Shown: in pieces, positions 43,583 through 53,725 of the stretch | Numbering within the stretch: position 1 is the first letter of the stretch | How the letters are laid out: the number at the start of each line of letters is the position of its first letter | Origin: Prionace glauca | Taxonomy: Eukaryota > Chordata > Chondrichthyes > Carcharhiniformes > Carcharhinidae | Assembly: GCA_037974335.1 (NCBI GenBank) | Contig: CM075760.1 | Location: 50,486,119-50,550,118, forward strand | Direction of reading: 5' to 3' | DNA: 64,000 nucleotides | Made by a program: the position numbers and the translations under genes | Notes under the pieces: generated by a model | Seen by the model: only the letters and a program-made list of their open reading frames with translations | Database searches by the model: none | Told to the model about the DNA's origin: nothing

Positions 43583-44140
43583 AAGGGAGGAAGGATCTGG
43601 ATTTTACAGATCAGTGAAACCCCATGAGGTCAAAGGGTAAATGCAATTGGCTGAAGTATATAACAGGTATTAATTGTGATTGATTTGTATTGAAACTGAC
43701 TGGTTCATAATTAATAAAAGGCAGGAAATGTAAACTTGGGAAAGGTATAATTGACCTGTCTGCTGTATGTAACCGCAGAGTGGTATTGGAATGCTCAGTG
43801 TCTTCTCTTGTAGTAAGTCTTTGGACTGCCCAATGCTCATTCTCCCATCAATCGTTGGTTAATATAGATATGTTTTTAACCGGAACACTGGCCTTTGTGA
43901 GTCTCTGTATTGGCTGAAGTTTTTGACAATACCTAGCCTCCAGAGAATCCTGCAATAGATAATACAAGAAACACTAGTTCAAAAATACACTTTGTGAAAG
44001 ACAATAGGTTTCTTTCTTACTAATCTTGATCAGGTTGAACAAAGAGCCTCATTCTTGAGCCAGACTTTGACAGAATATAACATCCTCTCGCTTATCAAAA
44101 TGATTGAAGAATTCCATACCTTGGACAAGTTCTGCTTGCT
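43583..44140. other. Intergenic
   Basis: No gene or repeat recognised. Confidence 0.45.
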
Positions 44141-44144
44141 CAGC

Positions 44145-44460
44145 AATAAAGAATAAAGAACAACCCAGCACGGGAAACAGGCCCTTCGACCCAACGAGCC
44201 CGTGCCGCCGCATCACCCTACACCTATTCTACCCTGCATGTCTACGAATGGAACCTCTAACTTAGCCAGATTCAGGGGAGAATAGAGTAAATTTGGTAAA
44301 ACCAATCAGCCTAAGAGCACATCTTTGGGGTGTGGGAGGAAACTGGAGCACCCGGAGGAAACCCATGCAACCACAGGGAGAATGTGCAAACTCCCATAGA
44401 CACAGGCCCAAATTCATGTATCTGCACAGCTAGCAGTGCTAGTCACCGAGCTGTTGCGGC
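44145..44460 (-). mobile_element. Variant SINE with a different tail
   Basis: The minus-strand core 'tggggtgtgggaggaaactg' and the region with 'cagggagaatgtgcaaactc' are those of the main SINE. The left tail (agcacgggaaacaggccctt, ccgtgccgccgcatc) and the head near 44430 (cagtgctagtcaccgagctg) are distinct. A separate subfamily. Confidence 0.65.
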
Positions 44461-45577
44461 GCCCGTCTCCCGGTCCAGGATCAAGCACGCACACCGACAC
44501 GAAGTACTAGGCCACTCCTGGAACTTCCAAGAGCAGCCCACGCACGACCCACCGTGTGCATGCCCCTCGTTTGACACGAGGTGGACCTCTAGCTTTATTG
44601 CATAACAATCTCCTCATATGTTAGGGTTTAACATGGCTTCCTTAACCTTGTTATATTTAACTATTAATACAGATGAAAGTGATCATTTTCATTTGTGAGT
44701 TTCCCACATCACAACAGTCACCACACTTCAAAAGAACTTGGCTGTGAAACACTTTCCAGGATCTTGTGGTCATGAAAGGGACTGTCAGAATGTAATTTCC
44801 TATCACTCCACTTCCAAATCTCCTGTGAAAATCTAAACACGATATATTGTTAAATTGTTTGTTTTAAAATAGAATATGTGTTGTTGAGATTTGGAATTCA
44901 GTCTGAAAATGGTGCAGGAAGAAAATTAAACTGGATCTTTCAAAACGGAACTGGACAGATTTGAAATGAAATATGGGATTAATGGAAGAGCTTCTTCAAA
45001 GGAATATCATGGGTACAATCGGTGGAATGGCTTCCTTCTCTGCTCTGAGTCTCATTTGCATTTGAAGAAAGTGGCAAATACCTGGAACCCACTTCCTATG
45101 AGGGAGAGAACAGAGATGATGGAATGTTTCCAAAAGAAAATTGCTTGAGCAATTAAGAGAAATAAATCAACAGGGATAGAACAGGGAAATGGTTTGATTC
45201 ACAGGGAGCCAGTATAAACTTCCTGGACCAAAAAGCCCCATTCCCAATCCTAATTCCTGACTTCAAGAGTGTGTCACTTGATGGATATCCATAAAGCAAA
45301 TGAAGACAGCAACAAAGACTGATGGTGAACAGAGCTAACTCTGTATCAAGCTGAGGACTGTGGGAGCAGCAGGATGAAGGGGTTCTGCAGTGAAGAATGG
45401 ACACAGGAGCTGATTGAATGATACATGTGACAATAATAAATTAAATCAAGTTCACAAGACGTCGCCATACTCTTTTGGCAGAAATTTGAGGGAGCTGAAG
45501 GATATCAATGTCTTTGAAAGAGAAAGAAAAAGGTACCTGGGCCCAGTCCTGCCCCTAATTCCAATGTTCATTTGTAA
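44461..45577. other. Intergenic with an old LINE 3' tail
   Basis: 44880-45050 resembles a plus-strand CR1-like 3' end (ggaactggacagatttgaaa; ggtggaatggcttccttctc). The rest shows nothing recognised. Confidence 0.45.
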
Positions 45578-46118
45578 TCTTGACATGAAGATGTCGGCAT
45601 TGGACTGGGATAAACACAGTAAGAAGTCTCATGACACCAGGTTAAAGTCCAACAGGTTTATTTAGTAGCAAAATCCACTAGCTTTTGGAGCGCTGCCCAT
45701 TCATCAGTTGAGTGGCAGTTCTGTTCACAAACAGGGCTCATAAAGACACAAACTCAATTTACAGAATAATGATTGGAATGCGAATCTTTATAAGTAATGA
45801 AGTCTTAAAAGTACAGAGAATGTGAATGGAGACAGCGTTAAGGACAGGTTAAAGAGATGTGTATTGTCTCCAGACAGGCCAGTTAGTGAGATTTTGCAAG
45901 CTCAGGCAAGTCGTTATTGGGGGGTTACAGAAAGTGTGACATGAACCCAAGATCCTGGTTGAGGCTGTCCTCGTGTGTGGAACTTGGCTATCAGTCTCTG
46001 CTCAGCGACTCTGTGCTGTTGTGTGTCGTGAAGGCTGCCTCGGAGAATGCTTACCCGAAGATCAGAGGCCGGATGCCCGTGACCGGTCAATGCCCTTGTT
46101 GGAGACAAGAACAAATTT
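45578..46118. repeat. Long repeat beginning with a family-B end
   Basis: 45585-45720 is the family-B end (attggactgggataaacaca, caccaggttaaagtccaaca, agcttttggagcgctgccca). The unit continues with 'gaggctgtcctcgtgtgtgg' and 'agcgactctgtgctgttgtg' to 46115, so short family-B foldbacks may derive from this longer element. Class unknown. Confidence 0.6.
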
Positions 46119-46124
46119 AAGTAT

Positions 46125-46560
46125 GTCTGAAGCTCAATCTGCACTGTCATAAAACCCACGCTCTGATTGGCTGGAGGTCTATGCGACTTCTGGTCCTCCA
46201 GAGCTGCCGATTGGCCGGAGCCATCAAGATTCGTCTCAGCGACTTGGAGGGGGCCGGGGACTTGGGCCCAACGATGTCACTGCGTAGGAGAGTAATCCTG
46301 ATTGGCTGAATCAGGCACGTTCCCATTGTTGACGTCACAATGTTCCAGTGGGGTCATTTCCGCCCTTTATTATGATTGGGTCTGGATTGACCAATGGAAA
46401 GAGTCGGAGTACCGGAAGTAGAATTACCCTGCAACCAATTACAGCGCAGAGTTTGTGCCTATGGCTGCACGAAGCTTTCCCTATTGTCTGAATGCGGAGC
46501 TCCTGAAGGTGCTCATTCCTGCCCAGCAAAGCTGCTGCTCTCTCTCTGAAGCAACCTGTC
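46125..46560. promoter_or_regulatory. Promoter-like island abutting the ZNF-D stop
   Basis: Has ATTGG at 46166 and 46210, TGACGTCA (46330) and, at 46391-46438, two CCAAT boxes around a decayed dyad (cggagtaccggaagt). It resembles the bidirectional promoters at 31 and 49 kb. It ends directly at the 3' end of ZNF-D rather than at a first exon. Confidence 0.55.
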
Positions 46561-46561
46561 A

Positions 46562-47488
46562 TCACTCGTGAATTTGCTGGTGTCTCAGCAGCCGGGATGA
46601 AACTCTGAAACCCTTCCCACACTGAGAACATGTGAATGGCTTCTCCCCAGTGTGAATTCGCTGGTGTACCCGCAGGTCAGATGACCGAGCGAATCCCTTC
46701 CCACACTGAGAGCAGATGAATGGTTTCTCCCCAGTGTGAACTCGCTGGTGTTTCTGCAGGTCGGTTGACAGAGTGAATCCCTTCCCACAGTGAGAGCAGG
46801 TGAATGGTCTCTCCCCTGTGTGAACTCGCTGGTGTCTCTGCAGGACAGATGACTGAGCGAATTCTTGCCCACACTGAGAGCAGGTGAACGGTCTCTCCCC
46901 AGTGTGAAGTCGTTCGTGTCTCTGCAGGTTTGATGACTGAGTGAATCCCTCCCCACACTGAGAACAGGTGAATGGTCTCTCCCCAGTGTGAACTTGCTGA
47001 TGTCTCTGCAGGTGACATGACCGAGTGAATCCCTTCCCACACTGAGAGCAGCTGAATGGTCTCTCTCCAGTGTGAACTCGCTGGTGTGTCTGCAGGTGGG
47101 AGAGTTGAGTGAATCCCTTCCCACATTGAGAGCAAGTGAATGGCCTCTCCCCACTGCAAACTCGCTGGTGTATCTGCAGGTCAGATAACTGAGTGAATCC
47201 CTTCCCACATTGAGAGCAGGTGAATGGCCTCTCCCCAGTGTGAACTCGTTGGTGCCTCTGCAGGTCAGACAACTGAGTGAATCCCTTCCCACACTGACAG
47301 CAGGTGAATGGCCTCTCTCCAGTGTGAACTCGCTGGTGCATCCGTAAGCTGGATAACTGAATGAATCCCTTCCCACACTGAGGGCAGGTGAATGGCCTCT
47401 CCCCAGTGTGGCTGCGCTGATGAGCTTCCAACTTAGATGGGACTCCATATCCCTTCCCACAGTCCACACATTTCCATGGTTTCTCCAT
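46562..47488 (-). CDS. ZNF-D: C2H2 zinc-finger protein, 11 fingers
   Basis: 308 residues from ATG at 47488 (gcaccATGG). Eleven C2H2 fingers, all ligands present: [19 protein letters not shown] first, then mostly [12 protein letters not shown] fingers, the last reading [11 protein letters not shown]. The arrays are unusually uniform, and neighbouring fingers differ mainly at the helix positions that choose DNA bases. The linker before finger 5 is SGERPF after RVC, so the second histidine of finger 4 is replaced by cysteine (C2HC; still able to bind zinc). An in-frame TGA lies 10 codons upstream. The intron is inferred as 47803-49271, with a minus-strand donor gacg|gtatgt in the 49-kb promoter. 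The common ZNF 3'UTR is missing: homology stops ~10 bases after the stop, at promoter-like DNA. Confidence 0.92.
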   Translation of the reverse strand: MEKPWKCVDCGKGYGVPSKLEAHQRSHTGERPFTCPQCGKGFIQLSSLRMHQRVHTGERPFTCCQCGKGFTQLSDLQRHQRVHTGERPFTCSQCGKGFTQLSDLQIHQRVCSGERPFTCSQCGKGFTQLSHLQTHQRVHTGERPFSCSQCGKGFTRSCHLQRHQQVHTGERPFTCSQCGEGFTQSSNLQRHERLHTGERPFTCSQCGQEFAQSSVLQRHQRVHTGERPFTCSHCGKGFTLSTDLQKHQRVHTGEKPFICSQCGKGFARSSDLRVHQRIHTGEKPFTCSQCGKGFRVSSRLLRHQQIHE

Positions 47489-47929
47489 GGTGCAGGTGTC
47501 CTTGCCTCTACTTCATCCACACACACAAGATTACAGTCTCTACCCACTGTGAATGGTGTGATATTTATTCAGACTGTGTAACTTGGTTAAAGCTCTTTAG
47601 TTAGTGCATTGGAATACACTCATTCAAGTGTGGCAGTGTGTTGATGCTTTTTCACTCACACTGACAATTCAAATCGACAGTCTGGACAATCATTTCTCCT
47701 TCTGGATTCAAAGTCTGATGATATTGAGGTCCCAAGGAAATGACTCTGTCACATCTAGACGTGATGTTTGAGATTTCGGCCTGTGATTCCTCTTTCAATA
47801 TCCTGTAAAATGAATTTCCAAAAGTCATCAGTGTCAGTACAGGATAGAAATTCAGAACAGATAACTTTTATGGAACATTCTTTCCTCTCTCATTCCCCAA
47901 AAGCTGTCACTCGCCATTTCAGAGCTTTG

Positions 47930-48050
47930 ACAAAGGGTCATCTGGACAAAAAACATCAGCTCTTTCCTCTCCTTATAGATGCTGCCAGACCTGCTTTTCC
48001 AGCATTTTCTCTCTTAGTTTCAGATTCCAGCATCTGCAGTAATTTGCTTC
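47930..48050. repeat. Foldback repeat family A, one arm
   Basis: 'ttgacaaagggtcatctgga', 'tatagatgctgccagacctg' and 'gattccagcatctgcagtaa', in the intron of ZNF-D. Confidence 0.75.
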
Positions 48051-48730
48051 TATAAGGCTGCAGATACCTCCTCCCACGTAACATGCGTGTGCCCGTGACA
48101 TCACCACTTGTTCCCCTTATTTCTTTAGCACCCATGGTGCTCTCCACAGTAAACACAGAGGAGAAGTATTCATTAAAAATCTCACCCATCTCCTGTGGCT
48201 CCACACACAGATGGCCATACTGATTTTTAAGAGAATCTATTCTCTCCCTAGCCACCCTTTTACTCTTAGTATAGCTATAGAACCTCTTGGAATTTTCTTT
48301 AATCTTACCTGCCAGACCCATATCATACCCTCTTTTTGTCCTCCTGATTTCCCCCTTCAGTATTTTCTTACACTTTTTATAGTCAGAGTGATTCACTTGT
48401 CCCCGATTGCCTAAACCCAATCTATGCTTCCTTCTTTTACCTGACCAGAGCCTCAATGTCCCTTGAGTGTCAGAGATCCTAAATTTACCATTCTTTCCCT
48501 TCACTCTAACAGAAATATACTGGCCCTGGACTCTTGATATCACACTTTTAAAACCTCCCATTTGCCAGTCATTCCTGTCCTTTCAAACAAACTCACCTGA
48601 TCGACATTTGCTAGATCCTGCCTAATGCCCACAAAAGTGGCCCTGCTCCAGTTTAGGGCCTTGAGCTGTGGATCTGTCCTATCTTTTTCCAGAACTACTT
48701 TGAAACTATTGGTGCTCCCAATCAGAGGAG
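48051..48730 (-). mobile_element. CR1-like LINE, endonuclease end and linker
   Basis: The minus-strand frame 48561-48070 encodes VKGKNGKFRISDTQGTLRLW, then GYDMGLAGKIKENSKRFYSY and EIFNEYFSSVFTVE, the linker before the RT. 48600-48730 carries a further endonuclease-side piece. Both ends are missing. Confidence 0.82.
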
Positions 48731-48744
48731 AGAGAGAGGGGGTT

Positions 48745-48910
48745 CCACTGTCTGGACTGTGGAAGGAAACCGGAACACCCGGAGGAAATCCACACAGACA
48801 CGGGGAGAATGTAGAAACTCTGCATAGGCAGCAACCCAAGGCTGGAATTGAACCCGGGTCCCAGGCACTGTTAGGCAGCTATGCTAACCACTGTGCCACC
48901 GGGCCACATG
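48745..48910 (-). mobile_element. SINE, head half only
   Basis: Minus-strand core 'gaaaccggaacacccggagg', 'gggagaatgtagaaactctg' and head with 'ggaattgaacccgggtccca'. The tail half is absent. Confidence 0.85.
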
Positions 48911-48960
48911 TCAGTGCCATCGCCCGACTCCAGCCCAGTCTCACCTCATCTGGAACTCTC

Positions 48961-49073
48961 ACCCATTCCATTGTGACGTCACACTCATTCACCCGTTCCA
49001 TTGTGACGTCACACATTCACCCGTTCTGTTGTGCCGTTACACTCATTCACCCATTCCATTGTGACGTCAAAGC
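48961..49073 (+). repeat. ~30-bp tandem repeat carrying CRE palindromes
   Basis: Four units start at 48961, 48991, 49019 and 49049 with acccattccattgtgacgtc or close variants. TGACGTCA is intact at 48974, 49004 and 49062, and decayed at 49032. It lies just outside the D/E promoter, on the ZNF-D side. Confidence 0.88.
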
Positions 49074-49074
49074 T

Positions 49075-49710
49075 TTACTCTCTATTCACAATCCCTGCCG
49101 GCCTCCCACATTCAGCCTCAATGGCGGCAGTCAGCCCGGGTCCAACACTACAACCTGCGGCTCCATTTGGTACAAACGGGGAGAACCGGAAAGTTTTCCG
49201 GGGTTTGGGTTTGAACAACATGTTTACGAAGCCTCTCCACCCACCCGCAATGTTTATCGTTCCCCACATACCGTCCTCTACCTCGTATTGATCTCGCTTC
49301 CAAGTTAAAACCATCCGTCTTCCGTTATTACCCGCACTGCGCATGCTTCAGCTTCTTCCACCTCGTTCACTCCGATTGGTTGGAGGACCAGCCGCTCCCG
49401 CTCGGTCCTCCAGCCACGCCCCATCTTCCTATTGGCCAGGAGCTGCCGTCAATCAGTCCCTGGGCATTGTGATGTGGAGCATGCGCAGTGTCACTGCTGT
49501 CCTTGGCTCTTGTTCGTTCCGGAGAAGCGGAGTCAGCGTTAGGCGGTGGCTGGGCGGGTCTGGAAACACTTTGTGGATCCGCAAACCCTTCAGAATCATT
49601 GTCAGCTCCCTGGTTTGCAGCTTCGGGGCTTCTCCCTCCCGGGAACAGGCCCAGGTTAACGGCCCCGTCCTGGCTCAGTCACTGGAGGATGGTGATGGGG
49701 GAGCGGGACA
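49075..49710. promoter_or_regulatory. GC-rich bidirectional promoter of ZNF-D and ZNF-E
   Basis: The core module at 49374-49435 has ATTGG, GGAGGACC (49382-49389), GGTCCTCC (49404-49411) and ATTGG. The leftward minus-strand first exon ends at donor gacg|gtatgt (49272/49271). The rightward exon ends at gggaca|gtaaat (49710/49711). An AATGGCGGCAG YY1-like site is at 49120, and gcatgcgcag NRF1-like sites are at 49341 and 49479. Confidence 0.65.
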
Positions 49711-49889
49711 GTAAATAAGAGGTTACACTTTGGCCTCAAATCAGTGAGGACTCTGATCTCTGGGAAGGAAGGAAACCCTGGGAGGTGGGCGGGGAGGATT
49801 CACAAATACCCGCTGGAGGCCCCAACATCCCCAATAAGACCCATTGGTTTTATTGTCAGTCTGCAGACAGGCGCTGGAGAACTGAACCC

Positions 49890-50008
49890 ATGATGTGGGT
49901 ATGCCGGCGTTGGACTGGGGTAAACACAGTAAAAAGTCTGACAACACCAGTCCAACCGATTTATTTGATAGTAAACTCACAAGTGAGTTAAACCTGGTGT
50001 TGTCAAAC
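49890..50008. repeat. Foldback repeat family B, short copy in the ZNF-E intron
   Basis: Left part 'gccggcgttggactggggta' and 'aacacagtaaaaagtctgac'; inverted right part 'ttaaacctggtgttgtcaaa'. Confidence 0.8.
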
Positions 50009-50561
50009 TGAACCCAGACAGAGGAGAGAGAGAGAGAGGAAATTGGGAGTGGAGGAAAGAAATGAAGATATAGGGTTTGGATTTCAGCCCCGGGGGGTGG
50101 AGACTGTGTGGGAAAGGAACTTAAAGATATGGGGGAACAAGAGAGGAAAATATGTTCCAGAGAAACAAGAATTGTCTGTTTACAATTTCTATCCTGGACT
50201 GACAGTGATGACGTTTCTAAACTGTTTTACAGGATATTGGAAATGGACGATTTACAGACTGCAACCAGTCATTCAGTTCATTGGGGTCTGAATATCTTCG
50301 GCCTTTGAATGTGGAAGGAGAAATGTTTCTCTGTTCTGTCTGTGGGAAAAGATTTTAAATATCAGTGTGACTGGAAAAGCACTGAGACACACACATCCAA
50401 TTGAGTGTTCCAGTGAACTGACAATGAAAAGAGCTTTGACCTGTTACACAGCCTGGAAAAACATCACACCATTCACAACGAGGAGATACTGTACATGTTC
50501 TGTATGTGGACGAAGCTTCAACTGATCATCCAACCTGGAGAGACACAAGGACACCGACAAT

Positions 50562-51236
50562 GTGGGGAAACCATGGAAATGTGAGGAATATGGTAAGGGA
50601 TTCAAGTATCCATCCCTGTTAGAAAACCATCGACGCATTCACACTGGGGAGAAACCATTCACCTGTTTTGTGTGTGGGAAGGGATTTACTCAGTTGTCCT
50701 GTTTTCAGTCACACCAACAAACTCACACTGAGGAGAAGCCATTCAGCTGTACTTCCTGTGGAAAGAGGTTCAGGTCTTCATCCAACCTCACTGCACACCA
50801 GCGAGTTCACACCGGGGAGAGACCATTCAGCTGCTCCGAGTGTGGGAAGGGATTCACTCGATCCTCCCATCTGCTGGAACACCAGCAAACCCACAGTGAA
50901 GAGAGGCCATTCAGCTGCACCAGTTGTGGAAAGAGGTTCAGGTCTTCACCCAATCTCATTGCCCACCAGAGAGTTCATTCGGGGAAGAAACCGTTCACCT
51001 GCTCTGTGTGTGGGAAGGAATACACTCACCCATCCAACCTGCTGATACACCAGCGAACTCACACAGGGGAGAGGCCATTCACCTGCTCTGTGTGTGGGAA
51101 GGGATTCACAACGTCCTTTAACCTAGTGATACACCAACACACTCACACTGGCGAGAGGCCATTCACCTGCTCTGTGTGTGGGAAAGGATTCACTCAGCCA
51201 TCCAACCTGCTGACACATCAGCAAATTCATAAGTAA
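50562..51236 (+). CDS. ZNF-E: C2H2 zinc-finger protein, 8 fingers, canonical start lost
   Basis: The frame gives 224 residues. Where the paralogs have ATG GAG AAA CCA TGG, this gene reads GTG GGG AAA CCA TGG (50562). No in-frame ATG occurs downstream within the fingers, and the frame is closed upstream by TGA at 50523. An ATG at 50560 is out of frame. Either a GTG or other near-cognate codon is used, or the gene is untranslated. Finger 1 is also damaged (WKCEEY, second zinc cysteine replaced by tyrosine). Fingers 2-8 are complete and include two near-identical [13 protein letters not shown] fingers (3 and 5), a sign of recent internal duplication. The acceptor is at 50231-50232 and the donor at 49710. 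A standard ZNF 3'UTR follows. A decaying or unusual-start gene. Confidence 0.75.
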   Translation: MGKPWKCEEYGKGFKYPSLLENHRRIHTGEKPFTCFVCGKGFTQLSCFQSHQQTHTEEKPFSCTSCGKRFRSSSNLTAHQRVHTGERPFSCSECGKGFTRSSHLLEHQQTHSEERPFSCTSCGKRFRSSPNLIAHQRVHSGKKPFTCSVCGKEYTHPSNLLIHQRTHTGERPFTCSVCGKGFTTSFNLVIHQHTHTGERPFTCSVCGKGFTQPSNLLTHQQIHK

Positions 51237-51489
51237 CTGCATTGTTGGATTCTGTTATTTTTGCTGCTGTTAATCACATTTTAATACTGATAACCTGATA
51301 ATATTTGGCTTGCTCCTGCTGATATTAACAAACTCTATAACTGGCTGGCTCTTAAGTATCTTGGTTATGTCACAGATTTTCGGAGCTGTAAAGTCTCTTT
51401 TTGAAAGCACCATCTGTGATATTTTCCCTTGATTCAAGAACAGCATTTCCTGGAAGTTCACCTCCAATCTTCACCATCCTGACTTGAAA

Positions 51490-51625
51490 ATATATTTTTG
51501 AGCAGCCTTCACAGTCGCTGGCTCAAAATCCTAGAATTTCATCCCAAATAGCACTGTTGGTGCACCTACGCCCCAGGGACTGCAGCAGTTCAAGAAAGTA
51601 GCTCACCACCTCCACTCTTTCAAAC
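51490..51625 (+). mobile_element. L2-like LINE tail fragment
   Basis: 'ctggctcaaaatcctagaat' and 'ccccagggactgcagcagtt' match the tail of the family at 18721-19150. Confidence 0.6.
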
Positions 51626-51912
51626 CTGAATATCATCAGCCTTTGAATGTGAAAAGAAAAATATTTGTCTGTTCTGTCTGTGGGAAAAGATTTTAAACAT
51701 CAGTGTGTCTGGAAAAGCATCGAGACATATCCACACACACACACCTGAGTGACAGTGTTCCAGTGAAGTGACTGTGAAAGAGCTTTAACCAGTTACAAAG
51801 CCTGAAGAAAAAACATACCATTCACAGTGGGGAGAAACTGTACACAGGTTCTGTGTGTGGACAAGTCTTCAACTGATTGTCCAAACTGGAGAGACACAAG
51901 GACACTGGCACC

Positions 51913-52893
51913 ATGGAGAAACCATGGAAATGTGGGGATTGTGGGAAAGGATACAGTTACCCTTCTGAACTGGAAATGCATCGACGCGCTCACACTGGGG
52001 AGAGGCCGTTCACCTGCTCCACCTGTGGGAAGGGATTCACTCAGTCATCCAGCCTGCTGACACACCAGTACGTTCACACTGATCAGACACCTTTCAAATG
52101 TTCTGACTGTGAGAAAACATTTAAAAGCAAAAAGTATCTGCTGAGGCACCAACACATTCACAGTGAGGAGAAGCCATTCACCTGCCCCTTCTGTGGGAAG
52201 GGATTCACTGCTACATCCAACCTGCAGAAACACCAGCGAGTTCACACTGACAAGAGACCCTTTAAATGTCCAGACTGTGGGAAGTGCTTTAAAACCTCTG
52301 GTGAAGTGACGTGTCATCAACGTGTTCACACTGACGAGAGACCATTCAGATGCTCTCACTGTGGGACTGGCTTCAGGCGATCATCTGAACTCACTGTACA
52401 CCAGCGAATTCACACTGGAGAGAGACCATACACCTGCTCTGTGTGTGGGAAGAACTTCATTCAGTCATACCACCTGCTGAAACACCAGCAAATTCATTCC
52501 GATATAAAACCTTTTAAATGTTTTGACTGTGAGCAGAGCTTTAAAAGCAACAATGGTCTCATGATGCACCAACGAGTTCACACTGGGGAGAGACCATTCA
52601 CTTGCTCTGTGTGTGGGAAGGGATTCACTCAGTCATACAATCTGCTGAAACATCAGCAAATTCACTATAATATAAAATATTATGAATGTTTTGATTATGA
52701 GCAGAACATTAAAAACAGCAATAATCTAATGATACCCCAGCAAGTTCACACGAGGGAGAGACCGGTCACCTGTTCTGAATGTGGGAATGGATTCACTGAC
52801 TTACAGCAAATGCTGAGACACCAGCAACTTCACGCGTGTCTGCAGGAGTTGGATTCAGCTGTTTTTGCTGCTGTTAATCCCACTGAGGACTGA
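51913..52893 (+). CDS. ZNF-F: C2H2 zinc-finger protein, 11 fingers, extended C-terminus
   Basis: 326 residues from ATG at 51913 (ggcaccATGG). The frame upstream is open only to a TGA at 51874 and has no ATG. Fingers: [19 protein letters not shown], then ten more. Types alternate between GKGFTQSS and FKCxDCEQSFKSNN forms with HTDERPF, HSDIKPF or HSEEKPF linkers. Finger 10 (YECFDYEQNIKNSNNLMIP) has lost a cysteine and a histidine. The usual HK-stop end is missing: after LRHQQLH the frame runs on for 18 residues (ACLQELDSAVFAAVNPTED), which in the paralogs is 3'UTR. No GC-rich promoter lies between ZNF-E and ZNF-F. The 51650-51900 region repeats the upstream exon of ZNF-E, so ZNF-F looks like a tandem duplicate that lacks its own promoter copy. 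Confidence 0.88.
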   Translation: MEKPWKCGDCGKGYSYPSELEMHRRAHTGERPFTCSTCGKGFTQSSSLLTHQYVHTDQTPFKCSDCEKTFKSKKYLLRHQHIHSEEKPFTCPFCGKGFTATSNLQKHQRVHTDKRPFKCPDCGKCFKTSGEVTCHQRVHTDERPFRCSHCGTGFRRSSELTVHQRIHTGERPYTCSVCGKNFIQSYHLLKHQQIHSDIKPFKCFDCEQSFKSNNGLMMHQRVHTGERPFTCSVCGKGFTQSYNLLKHQQIHYNIKYYECFDYEQNIKNSNNLMIPQQVHTRERPVTCSECGNGFTDLQQMLRHQQLHACLQELDSAVFAAVNPTED

Positions 52894-53590
52894 ACGTGTG
52901 GGTTAATCTGAGGTGTGTAAGAAATCTGCCCCAGCCACTCTCTTCTATGGTTCAGTAGCCCTGGATGCAGAACAGAAGCTTCTTTACAACTGTGTTTAGA
53001 GTCAGGAAGAACAACGGTGAATGTTAGAAACTGTAAGATTTTATTTCTGGGAGTCAGAGATTACCTAAAAAGGCGGTCAGTGTCATTGGTGATTTTAAAT
53101 CACTGTATTCAGAAACAACAGTTTAGATATGGTACGTCAGTTAAATAAGCAGAAAAGGCAGATGACCCATAACAAGTGAGAATGGTTTTCTGGATCGGGG
53201 GGAAGCTGAACTCTGCGTTTGGAGGTGACAGTCTCCTCAGAATGGTTTACTGGTCTCCGATCAGACACTCGGATGGTTGAAGTTGATCTCTACAGCTGGA
53301 GGTGACGGTCTCCAGATCTCATTCCTCTAGATCCAGCTAATTTGGTGTCAGTCTGAATCCAGCACAAATCACTTTGAAAAACTCTTTCCTGTCCAGAGTG
53401 ATTTTCCCCCTCGAGCCCGTTTAACTTTCACTCAGAGAGTTAGTTAACATCCGGGTCATCAGATCCAACCTTATCCAGTTTAGAAATGTCTTGTTTCAGG
53501 ATTTGTGACAGAGACATGTCCTGGGTAGAGAGAACAGACCTATCCTGTGTTTGTCACCCGGTAAACTGTGTGGAAGCTTTCTTCATAAGA
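52894..53590. other. ZNF-F downstream sequence
   Basis: No known repeat. Words 'gtttactggtctccgatcag' and 'gttgatctctacagctggag' hint at a short internal duplication (53183-53320). No gene recognised. Confidence 0.4.
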
Positions 53591-53725
53591 TGTGGAGATG
53601 CTGGAGTTGGACTGGAGTGGACACAGTAAGAAGTCTCACACCTGATGAAGGAGCATCACTCCGAAAGCTTGTGATTCCAAATAAACCTGTTGGACTTTGA
53701 CCTGGTGTTGTGAGACTTTGTACTA
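53591..53725. repeat. Foldback repeat family B with 12-bp target duplication
   Basis: Left end 'gatgctggagttggactgga' and 'gacacagtaagaagtctcac'; right end 'gacctggtgttgtgagactt'. TTCTTCATAAGA flanks both sides (53579-53590 and 53726-53737). Confidence 0.88.

Noticed and set aside
46585-47547. A 320-codon frame overlapping ZNF-D
   Set aside because: It is the shifted frame of the finger array. Repetitive finger DNA opens other frames with a repeating 'SVGRDSL' pattern. The same holds at 34495-35034 and 40581-41294.
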